A DNA stretch of 44,753 nucleotides from Comamonadaceae bacterium. Its GTDB lineage: Bacteria > Pseudomonadota > Gammaproteobacteria > Burkholderiales > Burkholderiaceae_C. This document shows, one piece after another, positions 34,563 to 44,406 of this stretch. Positions within the stretch are counted from its first letter, which is position 1; every line of letters begins with the position of its first letter. The DNA lies in the NCBI GenBank assembly GCA_947456305.1, contig CANGPN010000020.1, forward strand, positions 1-44,753, written 5' to 3'. Made by a program: the position numbers and the translations under genes. A model generated the notes under the pieces. That model searched no databases. It was not told the origin of the DNA and saw nothing but the letters and a program-made list of their open reading frames with translations.

Positions 34563-35636
34563 ATGAACCCTTTAGAAAAAGAATTGAATTACCCGCTTGC
34601 AGACACTTTGCCTGAGACAGGTCAAAAGTTGCAAGTGGCCCCCGGCGTGTTTTGGTTGCGCATGGCGCTGCCCTTTGCACTGAATCACATCAATTTGTGG
34701 TTGCTGCGAGACCACTATGACGGCGTTGACGGTTGGTGCATAGTCGATTGCTGCCTGGACAGCCCCGAGTCGCGTTCACATTGGGAACAGGTTTTTGCCA
34801 CCGGCTTGGAAGGTCTGCCCGTTGTCCGGGTACTTGCCACCCACATGCACCCTGACCACTTGGGGCTGGCTCATTGGTTATGCGAACGTTGGCAAGTGCC
34901 TTTGTTCATCAGCGCTACCGACTACCACACAGCGCGCACCTTGGTGGCTACGCCCGATGAGCGACACAGCACTCAAGCACAGTCTTTTTTCCGTTCACAT
35001 GGACTTGTTGAAGCGGCGGTTTTCGAGTCATTGACAGACCGGCATCTACAGTATGGTCACATGGTGCCAGCGCTGCCCAAACAATTTGTCAGACTGATGG
35101 ACACGCAGGTTTTACGGATCGGCGACAACGATTGGCATTGCATCAGCGGCTATGGCCACACACCTGAACATATCGCTTTGCATAGCCCCGCATTGAATGT
35201 TTTGATCAGCGGCGACATGGTGTTGCCGCGTATTTCAAGCAACATCAGTGTGTATGACACCGAGCCTCTGGCCGATCCGGTGCAGCTGTTTTTAAGCTCA
35301 CTCACCAAATACGCACACATACCGGCCGATTGTTTGACGCTGCCCTCGCATGGCAAGCCGTTCACCGGTGTACACCAGCGGATTTCCCAATTGATTGATC
35401 ATCACCACAAGCGATTACAAGAACTCAGGCAAGCGATGACACCCAAAGGTTTGTCAGCACTGGATGCAATGGGCATATTGTTCACTCGTCAACTGGATGC
35501 GCACCAGACTACTTTCGCTATTGGTGAAGCTTTGGCGCATTTGCATTACCTTTGGTACAACGGTGAAGTGAAACGCCATCGAGATGCATCAGGTGTTTAT
35601 CGATTCACTTCCATTGAGGCAACGTCTCATCCTTGA
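34563..35636 (+). CDS. Metallo-beta-lactamase-fold hydrolase
   Basis: The 357-residue protein has the metal-binding HMHPDHLG motif (about 97-104), with further ligands in CISGYGHTPEHIALH, LISGDMVLP and a late PSHGKPF His, so a dinuclear site looks intact. The C-terminal part (about 270-350) is helical, as in lactonase-like/LACTB2-type members. It is transcribed away from merR with a shared operator, so it is probably co-regulated with the MCC operon, perhaps as a thioesterase or hydroxyacyl hydrolase; this is inference. I start at MNPLEKELN (34563). An ATG at 34509 would place the operator inside the gene. The end overlaps the convergent metalloprotease by 32 bases. Confidence 0.85.
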   Translation: MNPLEKELNYPLADTLPETGQKLQVAPGVFWLRMALPFALNHINLWLLRDHYDGVDGWCIVDCCLDSPESRSHWEQVFATGLEGLPVVRVLATHMHPDHLGLAHWLCERWQVPLFISATDYHTARTLVATPDERHSTQAQSFFRSHGLVEAAVFESLTDRHLQYGHMVPALPKQFVRLMDTQVLRIGDNDWHCISGYGHTPEHIALHSPALNVLISGDMVLPRISSNISVYDTEPLADPVQLFLSSLTKYAHIPADCLTLPSHGKPFTGVHQRISQLIDHHHKRLQELRQAMTPKGLSALDAMGILFTRQLDAHQTTFAIGEALAHLHYLWYNGEVKRHRDASGVYRFTSIEATSHP

Positions 35637-36498
35637 GTTGTGCGCGACGATGCGCATAGTCCGGCACCACATGACGCACTGTTTCCCAAAACAAAGGGCT
35701 GTGGTCCATGACTCGCAAGTGGCTGAGTTCATGCACCACCACATAGTCGATGATGTCGAGCTTGAAATGGATCAAACGCCAGTTCAAACGGATATTGCCA
35801 TCGGAAGTCGCACTGCCCCAACGCGTGCTGGCATTGCTGAGCGACAGTTTTTTCCATTCAACGCCAAGTACTGGCGCGAAATGGTTCAAGCGCTGCACAA
35901 ATAACTGCTTAGCCTGTTGCATCATCCAAGCCTGTACCGCGTCTCGAATTTGCGCAGCACTGGCCGACTGGGCCACAGACACTTTCAAGCATGAAAGCGT
36001 TTCAGTACCTTGCGCATTGACAGACCGTTCCAGCCGGGCACCTGCATCCTTGAACAAATGACATGCGTCTAATTGCAACACCACTTGCTCACCTAAAAAT
36101 GGCAAGTTGATGCCATCCCGCCACTCAATCATGCTGGAATGCATGTGTTTTTGTCGCTCTTGCATTTCCTGCAATTTGCGCAAAATCCATTCGCCCTTTT
36201 CTTGCAAAGCATTTTCAATCGCGCCTATGCCGGTCCAACGCGGTGCACGCACATCCAAGCCATCGGGTCCGACGCTCATGCCTATGGTTTTGCGTCGACT
36301 TCGGGTCAGCCGGTAATCTGCACTGCCTATGCCTAAATGGATATGCCGATTGGCGCGTGGATGGTGAAACCGGGCGACGCCACTGATTTGAGACAGCGTT
36401 TGCGTTGGCAACATACTCTTTATGTCTTGAGATTTAGCAGCCGGCTCTTGCACCGGCAAATCCAACCAGTCCAATGCCAGTTGAACAAAGGTCTTCAT
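35605..36498 (-). CDS. YgjP/DUF45-family zinc metalloprotease-like protein
   Basis: A 297-residue protein whose C-terminal half carries the zinc peptidase motif VVHELSHLRVMDHSPLFW (about 255-272): H-E-x-x-H plus a downstream His. The middle has RRKTIGMSVGPDGLDVRAP and STRWGSATSDGNIRLNWRL, typical of the YgjP-like group. It is probably cytoplasmic, with no signal peptide. The ATG at 36498 overlaps the plsC stop as ATGA, so it is the last gene of gmhB-plsC-protease. The natural substrate of this family is poorly defined. Confidence 0.85.
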   Translation of the reverse strand: MKTFVQLALDWLDLPVQEPAAKSQDIKSMLPTQTLSQISGVARFHHPRANRHIHLGIGSADYRLTRSRRKTIGMSVGPDGLDVRAPRWTGIGAIENALQEKGEWILRKLQEMQERQKHMHSSMIEWRDGINLPFLGEQVVLQLDACHLFKDAGARLERSVNAQGTETLSCLKVSVAQSASAAQIRDAVQAWMMQQAKQLFVQRLNHFAPVLGVEWKKLSLSNASTRWGSATSDGNIRLNWRLIHFKLDIIDYVVVHELSHLRVMDHSPLFWETVRHVVPDYAHRRAQLKDETLPQWK

Positions 36499-37247
36499 GC
36501 CCTGTTTACTTCCTGCGCATATGCAGTCGGGTCTAGACGGCGCATCTCGTGTTCTATCCAGCACTGAACTTCACCCATGAGTTCATCCGCCTGACGCCCT
36601 TGGCTACTGATCATGGGGCCAATCGATACGGTCACTGTACCTGGGTATTTGACAAAGGCTTTGCGCGGCCAGCAAACGCCTGAATTCACAGCCACAGGTA
36701 TGACCGGCACACCGGTTTCAATCGCCAATCGGGCACCGCCGGATTTATATTTGCCCGACTGACCACGTGCTATGCGAGTTCCTTCGGGAAACATAATGAC
36801 CCAGATTCCACGAGCCAGCAACTCCCGACCTTGCTGCACCACCTTGTTAAAGGCCTGTGACTTCAATTTTCTATCGATGTGAACCATGTCTAGGCAACCA
36901 ATGGCCCAACCGAAAAAAGGTACATACAGCAACTCACGTTTGAATACGTAGGCCAGATCGTTGGGCATGATGACTGGCATCAAAAAAGTTTCGTAAGTGG
37001 ATTGGTGCTTAACTAGCAATACTGCTGGCTGCCCAGGCGCAGGGAGATTTTCCCTGCCTTCAACCACATAACGAATACCCAATATGTATCTTGCACCACT
37101 AATGGCCAATCCAAGCCAGAACACAGCGATACGGTACAAACGCTTGCCATTGATTCGCAAGCCTGCGGCACACAGCAATACCAAGGCAACGGGTATGACT
37201 GTCAACAACATCCACACCATATGCAGCAATGAGCGTAGAACAGGCAT
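36495..37247 (-). CDS. plsC: 1-acyl-sn-glycerol-3-phosphate acyltransferase (PlsC-like)
   Basis: A 250-residue membrane-associated acyltransferase expected to make phosphatidic acid from lysophosphatidic acid. A hydrophobic N-terminus (about 5-28 and 40-58) precedes the catalytic block KHQSTYETF. This is H-x4-E here, where the textbook motif is H-x4-D. Then come FKRELLYVPFFGW, the substrate motif FPEGTR (about 155), and VPVIPVAVNSG. I use the ATG at 37247, which overlaps the gmhB stop (TGATG); a TTG one codon earlier is also in frame. It may instead acylate another lysophospholipid. Confidence 0.88.
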   Translation of the reverse strand: MPVLRSLLHMVWMLLTVIPVALVLLCAAGLRINGKRLYRIAVFWLGLAISGARYILGIRYVVEGRENLPAPGQPAVLLVKHQSTYETFLMPVIMPNDLAYVFKRELLYVPFFGWAIGCLDMVHIDRKLKSQAFNKVVQQGRELLARGIWVIMFPEGTRIARGQSGKYKSGGARLAIETGVPVIPVAVNSGVCWPRKAFVKYPGTVTVSIGPMISSQGRQADELMGEVQCWIEHEMRRLDPTAYAQEVNRA

Positions 37248-37837
37248 CAATGACTCTTACTATCTAGAACTACACTGGACGCGATGGGTCGGTTCAACAA
37301 CCACTCGGCAAAAGCAGCAAGGTCATCATGCAGGACGGTATCCGGGGGAAAACCTTCAGGCAGCCCTGGCCCCTTCCAATCTTCGCTTTTACCAGTGCAC
37401 ACCAGATGTGTTCGACAACCCATAGCTGCAGCGGCTTGTGCATCTCGCAATGTATCTCCAACCGCGTTGACTTGGTCAAGCTGAGCGCCAAATCTGTCGC
37501 CGATTTGTTCAAACAAACCTGACAATGGTTTTCTGCAATTGCACTGGTCTTGCGGCACATGCGGGCAGTAAAAAATTGCATCTATACGCCCGCCAGCCGA
37601 AGCCAGCATTTTGTTCATTTTGTCGTGTATCTGATTAAGTGTTGCCACGTCAAACAAGCCGCGCCCCAAACCAGACTGGTTACTCGCTATCACCAAATGC
37701 CATCCAGCCTGACTAAGTCTGGCAATCGCTTCCAAGGCACCGGGCAAGGGCTGCCATTCTTCAGGAGACTTGATGTAATCGTCACTGTCCCGGTTGATAG
37801 TGCCGTCCCGGTCGAGAATGATGATTTTATTATTCAT
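37247..37837 (-). CDS. gmhB: D-glycero-D-manno-heptose-1,7-bisphosphate 7-phosphatase
   Basis: A 196-residue HAD phosphatase in the ADP-heptose route of LPS core synthesis. IILDRDGTIN (about 6-15) holds the nucleophile and acid Asp. VIASNQSGLGRG gives motif II. The zinc-type loop CPHVPQDQCNCRKP (about 93-106) supplies Cys/His ligands typical of GmhB. VGDTLRDAQAA is motif IV. It sits 7 bases after glyS and overlaps plsC, an arrangement common in Burkholderiales. The GT9 enzyme at 12-13 kb could be a downstream user of the heptose product. Confidence 0.92.
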   Translation of the reverse strand: MNNKIIILDRDGTINRDSDDYIKSPEEWQPLPGALEAIARLSQAGWHLVIASNQSGLGRGLFDVATLNQIHDKMNKMLASAGGRIDAIFYCPHVPQDQCNCRKPLSGLFEQIGDRFGAQLDQVNAVGDTLRDAQAAAAMGCRTHLVCTGKSEDWKGPGLPEGFPPDTVLHDDLAAFAEWLLNRPIASSVVLDSKSH

Positions 37838-37844
37838 ACCTTAC

Positions 37845-40073
37845 TTACTGAGCCAGCCGGGACAGGTCAGCCACGCGGTTCATGTGTGTATGCAGCAGTT
37901 TCAATAAACCCAGTCGATTCTTCTTGATTGCTATATCTTCAGTGTTCACCATAACGTCAGTGAAAAAATCGTCTACTGACTGACGCAAACCTGCCAACGC
38001 AAGCAATGAGCCTGTGTAGTCTTGCTTCATATATAGACTGAGTGCCTTTGCTGAAATTGACTCTAATTGCGTATGCAACACGTGCTCTGCGGGCTCGATG
38101 AACAATGATGGGTTAACCACTGCGTCCACGGGCTCTTGGGTTTTTTTCAAAATATTCGATATGCGTTTGTTTGCAGAAGCCAGCGACTGGCTCTCCGGTA
38201 AAGAGGAGAACCCGGCTACCGCCTGTAGTCGCTGACGGAGTTGACACCAATCCTTCAGGTCTGGCGCCTCCAATACGGCAGTGATATGGCTTTGTGGATA
38301 TCCTTGTGCCTCCAATAAACCGGTGAGTCTTTCTTGAAAAAACAATTCCAGTTTAGTTTTATCGAAAGAAGGTAAGGCTTTATGCGCAAACGCAGCTTGT
38401 GTGTGATCTATTAGCGACTTGATACCGATAGGGAGTTCTTTATCAACCAGAATACGCGTAACGCCTAAAGCATGGCGCCTGAGTGCAAATGGATCTTTGT
38501 CGCCTGTCGGTAAATTGCCAATACCAAACATACCCACCAAGGTTTCAATTTTATCCGCCATGGCTACCACCCATCCGACGTTACTGCGCGGTAAGTCATC
38601 TCCGGCAAAACGCGGTTGATAGTGATCTGCAATGGCTTGCGCCACCAAAGTGTCGTGACCGTCATGCAAAGCGTAATACTGACCCATGATGCCTTGCAGC
38701 TCTGGAAACTCGCCGACCATGTCAGTCAACAAATCTGTTTTGGCAAGTCGTGCAGCCAACACAACCGATTGAATCAACTGTGTCTCTTGACTTATCCAAG
38801 GCTCTGCGCCCGATGCTGCCAAAGCGGTCACAATGTCTTGCGCGATGTTGCATACTCTAATCATGCGTTCGCCTTGGGTCCCAAGTTGGTTGTGATAAAC
38901 CACTTTGTCAAGTCTTGCTACGCGCGATTCCAGTGTTTTTTTACGATCCTGATCGAAAAAGAACTGAGCATCAGATAAGCGAGGACGTACGACCCGCTCA
39001 TTGCCTGTGATCACAGCGCTAGGGTCTTCGGGATTGATGTTGCTAACGATCAAAAACCTGTTGCTCAGTTGACCGTCGCCTGCCAATAGAGGAAAGTACT
39101 TTTGATTGGCCTTCATTGTCAAAATCAAACATTCCTGCGGCACCTGTAAAAACGCCTCTTCAAACTGGCAGACCATCACGGTTGGACGCTCAACCAAAGA
39201 TGTGACCTCTTGCACCAATTCATTACTCATCAACTCTGCCTCAGCTTGCTCATCAGTTAAGCCAGCCTGCTCAACTTCAAGTCGTGTGCCAAGTTTTTTG
39301 GCTTCTTCTCTCAGAGCTTTCACCATAACCCTACTTCTGTCTTCGAAGCCAGGGATTACCGCTCCATCTTTTTCCATGGTTTGCGTGTAAGCATCTGCAT
39401 GTGAGATATGTACAGGCGATACAGCAGCCTCAAAGCGATGGCCTGAGGTGATTTGCCCTGCCTTCAAACCCAATACAGTGACAGGTACTACCTGGTCTGC
39501 GTGCAAGGCAATCAAGCCATGAGCTGGGCGTACAAAACTCACGGTACTCCAACCAGGCATGTCGCAGTCCTGATGCAACTGGTATTGCATGACTTTAGGG
39601 ATAGGTAATTTCTGCAAAGTCTCTTCTATGGCTTTTTGCAAACCGTGCTGCAAACTTTCACCCTTGACTGTGCTACTGTAGAACAAAGCTTCGGCTTTCC
39701 CGTCTACAGCACGATGAATAAGATTGAGTAAATCGCTGGCTGATTCGCAGACTACGCCAAGTGATTGCATTTTTTTCACCAAAGCAGGAGTGGGGTTACC
39801 TTGCGCATCTATTCCGACACTGACTGGCATTAGTTTTTGCAGTACGTCTTTGTCATCTGCTTGTGACTTAACTGCTTTTATCCATACACCTAAGCGACGC
39901 GGTGATGCAAAAGCAAGCAGGTCTTCACCATACTTAACAGGGTTAATAGTTGTTAAATTGTATGAAGTTAGAGCCATCCAAAGATCATTAGCAAATGCAT
40001 CCCCTAACTTCTTTAAAGCTTTAGGAGGCAACTCTTCGACCAGCAGTTCAACCAATAAATTTTGTGCACTCAT
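37845..40073 (-). CDS. glyS: Glycyl-tRNA synthetase beta subunit
   Basis: The beta chain of the bacterial alpha2beta2 glycyl-tRNA synthetase; it binds tRNA-Gly. The 742 residues begin with the conserved [24 protein letters not shown]. Other marks are SPRRLGVWI, EHxS-type region [47 protein letters not shown], the metal-site-like YALHDG, and the C-terminal anticodon-binding domain with [16 protein letters not shown]. The ATG overlaps the glyQ stop as ATGA, ensuring matched synthesis. Length is a little above E. coli's 689 but within the range I expect for betaproteobacteria. Confidence 0.96.
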   Translation of the reverse strand: MSAQNLLVELLVEELPPKALKKLGDAFANDLWMALTSYNLTTINPVKYGEDLLAFASPRRLGVWIKAVKSQADDKDVLQKLMPVSVGIDAQGNPTPALVKKMQSLGVVCESASDLLNLIHRAVDGKAEALFYSSTVKGESLQHGLQKAIEETLQKLPIPKVMQYQLHQDCDMPGWSTVSFVRPAHGLIALHADQVVPVTVLGLKAGQITSGHRFEAAVSPVHISHADAYTQTMEKDGAVIPGFEDRSRVMVKALREEAKKLGTRLEVEQAGLTDEQAEAELMSNELVQEVTSLVERPTVMVCQFEEAFLQVPQECLILTMKANQKYFPLLAGDGQLSNRFLIVSNINPEDPSAVITGNERVVRPRLSDAQFFFDQDRKKTLESRVARLDKVVYHNQLGTQGERMIRVCNIAQDIVTALAASGAEPWISQETQLIQSVVLAARLAKTDLLTDMVGEFPELQGIMGQYYALHDGHDTLVAQAIADHYQPRFAGDDLPRSNVGWVVAMADKIETLVGMFGIGNLPTGDKDPFALRRHALGVTRILVDKELPIGIKSLIDHTQAAFAHKALPSFDKTKLELFFQERLTGLLEAQGYPQSHITAVLEAPDLKDWCQLRQRLQAVAGFSSLPESQSLASANKRISNILKKTQEPVDAVVNPSLFIEPAEHVLHTQLESISAKALSLYMKQDYTGSLLALAGLRQSVDDFFTDVMVNTEDIAIKKNRLGLLKLLHTHMNRVADLSRLAQ

Positions 40074-40981
40074 ACTGTTGCTTCCTTGGCCATGTAATCA
40101 GCCACCCAAGCCGCAGGCGCCATAGGAAAGCCCAGACGCTTTCTACTATCCAGATAACTTTGTGCAACGCTGCGGGCCATGTTTCTGATTCGACCGATAT
40201 AGGCCGCTCGTTCTGTCACACTGATGGCGCCTCGAGCATCTAATAAATTAAACGAATGTGCAGCTTTCAATACCTGCTCATACGCAGGCAAGGCTAGTTC
40301 CGCTGACATCAGGTATTTGGCTTGTTTTTCGTGTGAACTGAATGCATTAAACAGAAATTCTGCATCACTGTGTTCGAAGTTATAAGCCGATTGTTCTTTT
40401 TCGTTTTGCAAATAGACATCGCCATAACTTAAGGTATCAGTCCAATTCAAGTCGTAAACATTGTTTACACCCTGCAAATACATCGCAAGGCGCTCAAGTC
40501 CGTAAGTGATTTCGCCAGTGATAGGCTTGCAATCTATGCCGCCTACTTGCTGAAAATAAGTGAATTGAGTAACTTCCATTCCATTGAGCCAGACTTCCCA
40601 ACCTAAACCCCAAGCACCCAGCGTGGGATTTTCCCAGTCATCTTCCACAAAACGGATATCGTTGTTCTGCAGATCAAATCCCAGTGCTTTCAGTGAACCC
40701 AGGTATAAATCAAGAATATTTGAAGGTGCAGGTTTTAATACCACCTGATATTGGTAATAGTGTTGCAATCGGTTGGGGTTTTGACCATATCTACCGTCTT
40801 TGGGTCTTCGCGAGGGCTGCACATAAGCGGCTTTCCAAGGCTCGGGACCGATGGCGCGCAAAAAAGTAGCTGTATGTGAAGTGCCCGCACCTACTTCCAT
40901 GTCATATGGTTGAAGCAAAGCACAACCCTGTGCGTCCCAGTATTTTTGTAATTGCAGGATGATTTTTTGAAATGTCAACAT
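40070..40981 (-). CDS. glyQ: Glycyl-tRNA synthetase alpha subunit
   Basis: The alpha chain holds the class II active site that makes glycyl-adenylate. The 303 residues start [20 protein letters not shown] and contain [80 protein letters not shown] and [11 protein letters not shown], nearly as in E. coli GlyQ. It precedes glyS with a 4-base overlap and follows lnt by 9 bases after the lnt gene start-side neighbours corC and lnt, so all may be one transcript. Confidence 0.97.
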   Translation of the reverse strand: MLTFQKIILQLQKYWDAQGCALLQPYDMEVGAGTSHTATFLRAIGPEPWKAAYVQPSRRPKDGRYGQNPNRLQHYYQYQVVLKPAPSNILDLYLGSLKALGFDLQNNDIRFVEDDWENPTLGAWGLGWEVWLNGMEVTQFTYFQQVGGIDCKPITGEITYGLERLAMYLQGVNNVYDLNWTDTLSYGDVYLQNEKEQSAYNFEHSDAEFLFNAFSSHEKQAKYLMSAELALPAYEQVLKAAHSFNLLDARGAISVTERAAYIGRIRNMARSVAQSYLDSRKRLGFPMAPAAWVADYMAKEATV

Positions 40982-40990
40982 ATGAACATT

Positions 40991-42532
40991 TTACAGACGA
41001 TGTCTTAGCTTTTGAAATCTGTATTGCTTGAATATCGCCATCGCCATAATAGACAAACACAGAATCCAAAGGGGCTTTAGCCCCCAATGTCCAGCCCAAT
41101 ATGCATAAAGAGTGATGCCGGGTTTTTTTGTAATGTTCACTTCTGTTGTTAAGTTGCCCTGCGTGTATGCGGCTAACTTTTTGAGGATCTCTCCATCTGC
41201 GGAGATAACAGCAGTTCCTCCCGTATTGGTCGCTCTTACAGTCGGCCTTTCAAATTCAAGACTGCGCATTCTTGCAATATCGAGGTGCTGATTGACCACC
41301 ATGGTGTCACCGAACCAAGCTATGTTGCTGATATTGACAAAAAGAGATGGAGTTAGTTCTTCTTTTACAAATCGTGCAGCTAATTCTTCTCCGAATAAAT
41401 CTTCATAACAAATAGTTAAACTTAGCTTGATGTTTTTCCAAATAAATGGCTCCTGCGTCAGTGATCCCCTGTTGAAGTCTCCTAACTCATTAACCATTAA
41501 CCGAGTGAACCATTTAAGGCTATCTGGTGTAAATTCACCAAATGGCACCAAGTGGTACTTATCGTACTGTTGCTCAGATTCAAATCCAATACCAACTGCC
41601 GAGTTTCCATAGCCTTTTTCTTTGTCTAATGTTGGGATACCCATGATCAAAGTTTGGTTCCCATTTTTGAATTTTTCTTCTAGTTTTTCCCAGTATCCGC
41701 TAGGCAATTCTTCTTTGAAATAGGGAATTGCAATTTCAGGCATGACAGTTAAATCTGCATCACTTGACATTGCTTGAGCTGCATACCAGTCTAAAGATTG
41801 TTGTCTTCCGCTGTTGTATTTTGTGGTTTGACTAATATTACCCTGAAGCAAATTCACTGTTATCGTCTGAAATTCTGAACTGCATACCCTGAAAGCCGGT
41901 ATACAAAGCAATACAATTAAAAACAATATTTGAACTCTCGCTGCACTGCTATTACTGGCTTGAATTAGTTGTAAATATAACCAGCAAGCGCACATTGCCG
42001 ATAAAAAGCCAATACCGTAAACGCCCACCCAGGGTGCTGCATAAGATAAAAGACCATTGATATGGGCATATCCAACAGCACTCCACGGGAAGCCTGTGAA
42101 CCACTGAGCTCGTGCAAGTTCTGCTGCCGTCCAACAGGCTGCAAAAAGCAAACACTTACCATATGTGTGCATTCTTTCTTGACATAAATTGTATATACTG
42201 AGCGCTACAGAGTAATAAAGCGCTAAGCCTCCAGCTAAGATTACTATCGCTATTAGCGCTATCAACCATGGCATTCCACCTACATCATGTAATGCTATAT
42301 ACAACCACCATACTGACATACTTATCCAAGCAAGCGCAAAAACCCATGAAATAAAAAATGGTTTTTTTGAATTTCTCTTTAAGCAAAGCAGATAAAGACA
42401 CATTCCGCCAACCTGCAACACACTGTTTATAATTCCATTGTTTATATTTAAACCAACCAGTGACATGCTGGCCCCTGCGAGCACTGCTACAACAGCTCCT
42501 GTCAAACGTGAATTTGCATTTATGATCACCAA
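40991..42532 (-). CDS. lnt: Apolipoprotein N-acyltransferase
   Basis: Lnt adds the third acyl chain to the N-terminal Cys of lipoproteins in the inner membrane. The 513-residue protein has about six N-terminal membrane segments and WFTGFPWSAVGYAHINGLL. The periplasmic nitrilase domain has the triad Glu in VMPEIAIPYF, Lys near DKYHLVPFGEFTPD and Cys in TICYEDLFGE. A final membrane helix ends the protein. The start is uncertain: TTG at 42532 or GTG at 42529, neither with a clear Shine-Dalgarno sequence. The gene lies 4 bases after corC, the common corC-lnt pairing. Base composition is clearly AT-richer than the genes left of 41 kb. Confidence 0.92.
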   Translation of the reverse strand: MVIINANSRLTGAVVAVLAGASMSLVGLNINNGIINSVLQVGGMCLYLLCLKRNSKKPFFISWVFALAWISMSVWWLYIALHDVGGMPWLIALIAIVILAGGLALYYSVALSIYNLCQERMHTYGKCLLFAACWTAAELARAQWFTGFPWSAVGYAHINGLLSYAAPWVGVYGIGFLSAMCACWLYLQLIQASNSSAARVQILFLIVLLCIPAFRVCSSEFQTITVNLLQGNISQTTKYNSGRQQSLDWYAAQAMSSDADLTVMPEIAIPYFKEELPSGYWEKLEEKFKNGNQTLIMGIPTLDKEKGYGNSAVGIGFESEQQYDKYHLVPFGEFTPDSLKWFTRLMVNELGDFNRGSLTQEPFIWKNIKLSLTICYEDLFGEELAARFVKEELTPSLFVNISNIAWFGDTMVVNQHLDIARMRSLEFERPTVRATNTGGTAVISADGEILKKLAAYTQGNLTTEVNITKKPGITLYAYWAGHWGLKPLWILCLSIMAMAIFKQYRFQKLRHRL

Positions 42533-42536
42533 AATA

Positions 42537-43382
42537 TTAATTACTTATTCTTTTGACTCGATACCACTTGACAACTCCGCTTTTTGAATGCATCACTTCA
42601 AAACGCAGACCTTGAGCATCATAGTGTTCCCCTTTTTGTGGAACATGCCCCATGACGTGAGCGATTAATCCGCCAATAGTTTCAAACTGCTCTTCGTCAC
42701 CTGTTTTTAATTCAATATTAAATGCCTGGTTGATTTTGGCTACATCAGTGTGTCCAGCCACTCTGAATGACTTGTCGACAAGACTGTAGATTTCTCCTTC
42801 TCCTGTATCTGTATCAAATTCATCTTGTATTTCACCCACGATTTCTTCCAGCAAATCTTCGAAGGTTACTAAACCTGAGATACGTCCGAATTCGTCCACA
42901 ACCATAGCCATGTGGTTACGATTTTTCTTGAACTCTCTTAGTAAATCTGTCAAATTTTTGGATTCTGGTACGAAAATAGCCGTGCGTAATAATACTTTTA
43001 AGTTGATTTCTGGTGCTCTTTGCCACTTCAAAACATCTTTTGTCATTAAGACACCTATGATGTTCTCTTTTTTCTTTTCATACACAGGATAACGAGAATG
43101 GCCAATATCTATGATCATGGCAATCATGTCTTCCATATCCATGTCTATGTCGATCAGATCCATTTTTGGGGCTGGAATCATGATCTCTGCCACGTGCATC
43201 TGGCTTATTTTCATGACCCCTTCAAGCATAATTCTGCTTTCTGTACCAATTAAATTTTTACTTTCCGCTACTTCTATTAGTGATAGAAGGTTATCTCGCG
43301 ATTTGACAGGCGACAAACGTTTTTCCAGAAAACGTAACAACCATTTTTTGGCGCTTTTTTTTGATTGATTAGATTGATTCAA
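42537..43382 (-). CDS. corC: CorC/HlyC-family CBS-domain protein
   Basis: A 281-residue cytoplasmic protein with a linker (MLEGVMKISQMHVAEIMIP, about 52-70), two CBS domains (SRYPVYEKKKENIIGVLMTKD and HMAMVVDEFGRISGLVTFEDLLEEIVGEI) and the C-terminal CorC_HlyC transporter-associated domain. Family members are tied to Mg2+/Co2+ efflux; E. coli corC (ybeX) is likewise next to lnt. The start appears to be TTG at 43382, because an in-frame TAA lies immediately upstream and the next ATG is inside the conserved linker. No clear ribosome binding site is visible. It is AT-rich like lnt. Confidence 0.88.
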   Translation of the reverse strand: MNQSNQSKKSAKKWLLRFLEKRLSPVKSRDNLLSLIEVAESKNLIGTESRIMLEGVMKISQMHVAEIMIPAPKMDLIDIDMDMEDMIAMIIDIGHSRYPVYEKKKENIIGVLMTKDVLKWQRAPEINLKVLLRTAIFVPESKNLTDLLREFKKNRNHMAMVVDEFGRISGLVTFEDLLEEIVGEIQDEFDTDTGEGEIYSLVDKSFRVAGHTDVAKINQAFNIELKTGDEEQFETIGGLIAHVMGHVPQKGEHYDAQGLRFEVMHSKSGVVKWYRVKRISN

Positions 43383-43443
43383 TTAATTCACACAAATAAA
43401 TTTAGCCGTTATGCTAGCAACAACCCGATTTTAAGTCTTAGTT

Positions 43444-44352
43444 ATGCTGCCTGACGGTTTTATTTTTTTACAACGTGACTGGTTATCCAGTAATAGTTTA
43501 CTTTTGCTCAACCGAGATCAATCTGTATTGATCGATACAGGTTATTCCACTCATGCTGAGATGACAGTCAGTGTTATAGATGTATTGTTAAAAGGACGAT
43601 CCCTTGACTTTATTTTAAATACACATTTACACAGTGATCACTGTGGAGGTAATTTTTTATTGCAAACTCTTTATCCTAAAGTGCAAATAGCCGTACCCAT
43701 CACTCAACTCGAATCAGTGATACTTTGGGATAAGGACAAGCTTAGTTACGAGAAAACAGGGCAATCATGTGAATCTTTCAAGCCTAGCCGCGGTTTAACT
43801 GCTGGAAGTTATTTGACATTGATTAATTTACCTTGGGCTGTTATAGCCTCTCCTGGGCACGATGACGATTCATTGATGTTTTTTCAACCAGATTACCGAA
43901 TTCTGGTTTCTGCAGATGCTTTATGGGAAAGCTCTGTATCTGTTGTTTTCCCGGAATTTGACGAAAGAAATGGTTTCGATCATATGTTCGAAACATTTGA
44001 TCAAATTGAACAACTCAATCCTGCAGTAGTAATACCAGGCCATGGAAATATGTTTACAGATGTTAATTCTGCATTGGCTATTTCCAGAGAAAGATTGAAG
44101 TTTTTCAAGGCCGATCCTTACTCACACGCTATGTATTCTGCCAAGGTTTTAATAAAATTTAAACTTATGGAATTTCGTCAAGTCCAGGTTACTGAATTTA
44201 TATTTTGGTGTTTGCAGTCGAGTTTACTCTTGAGAATACACGAATTATTTTTCGCATCAATTCAAGTAAACAATTGGGTACAAACCCTGCTTGAAGATTT
44301 TCACCGCAAAAAATCTATAAAGCTACAAGACGGTTGGATTATCAATTTATAG
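43444..44352 (+). CDS. Metallo-beta-lactamase-fold hydrolase
   Basis: A 302-residue protein with LLNRDQSVLIDTGYSTHAEM (about 21-40) and the metal motif NTHLHSDHCGGNFLL (about 59-73), then SPGHDDDSLMFF, LVSADALWESS and VVIPGHGNMF, giving the full set of expected ligands. The C-terminal 80 residues are helical and I do not recognise them. The substrate is unknown; glyoxalase-II-like or lactonase-like activity is possible. It is divergent from corC (61-base gap) and convergent with the rRNA operon. It is strongly AT-rich. It is distinct in sequence from the MBL gene at 34.6 kb. Confidence 0.82.
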   Translation: MLPDGFIFLQRDWLSSNSLLLLNRDQSVLIDTGYSTHAEMTVSVIDVLLKGRSLDFILNTHLHSDHCGGNFLLQTLYPKVQIAVPITQLESVILWDKDKLSYEKTGQSCESFKPSRGLTAGSYLTLINLPWAVIASPGHDDDSLMFFQPDYRILVSADALWESSVSVVFPEFDERNGFDHMFETFDQIEQLNPAVVIPGHGNMFTDVNSALAISRERLKFFKADPYSHAMYSAKVLIKFKLMEFRQVQVTEFIFWCLQSSLLLRIHELFFASIQVNNWVQTLLEDFHRKKSIKLQDGWIINL

Positions 44353-44362
44353 GCACCAAAAC

Positions 44363-44395
44363 AAAAAGCCCGATTCTTTCGAATCGGGCTTTCTG
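44363..44395. terminator. Bidirectional terminator between MBL gene and 5S rRNA
   Basis: An 11-bp perfect stem AAGCCCGATTC/GAATCGGGCTT (44366-44376 with 44381-44391) has a 4-base loop TTTC. It carries an A-run on the left side (44363-44367), which reads as a T-run on the minus strand. It lies 11 bases beyond the MBL stop and about a dozen bases past the 5S 3' end, so it can end transcripts from both sides. The stronger T-run serves the rRNA transcript. Confidence 0.9.
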
Positions 44396-44406
44396 AGGCT
44401 GTAATA

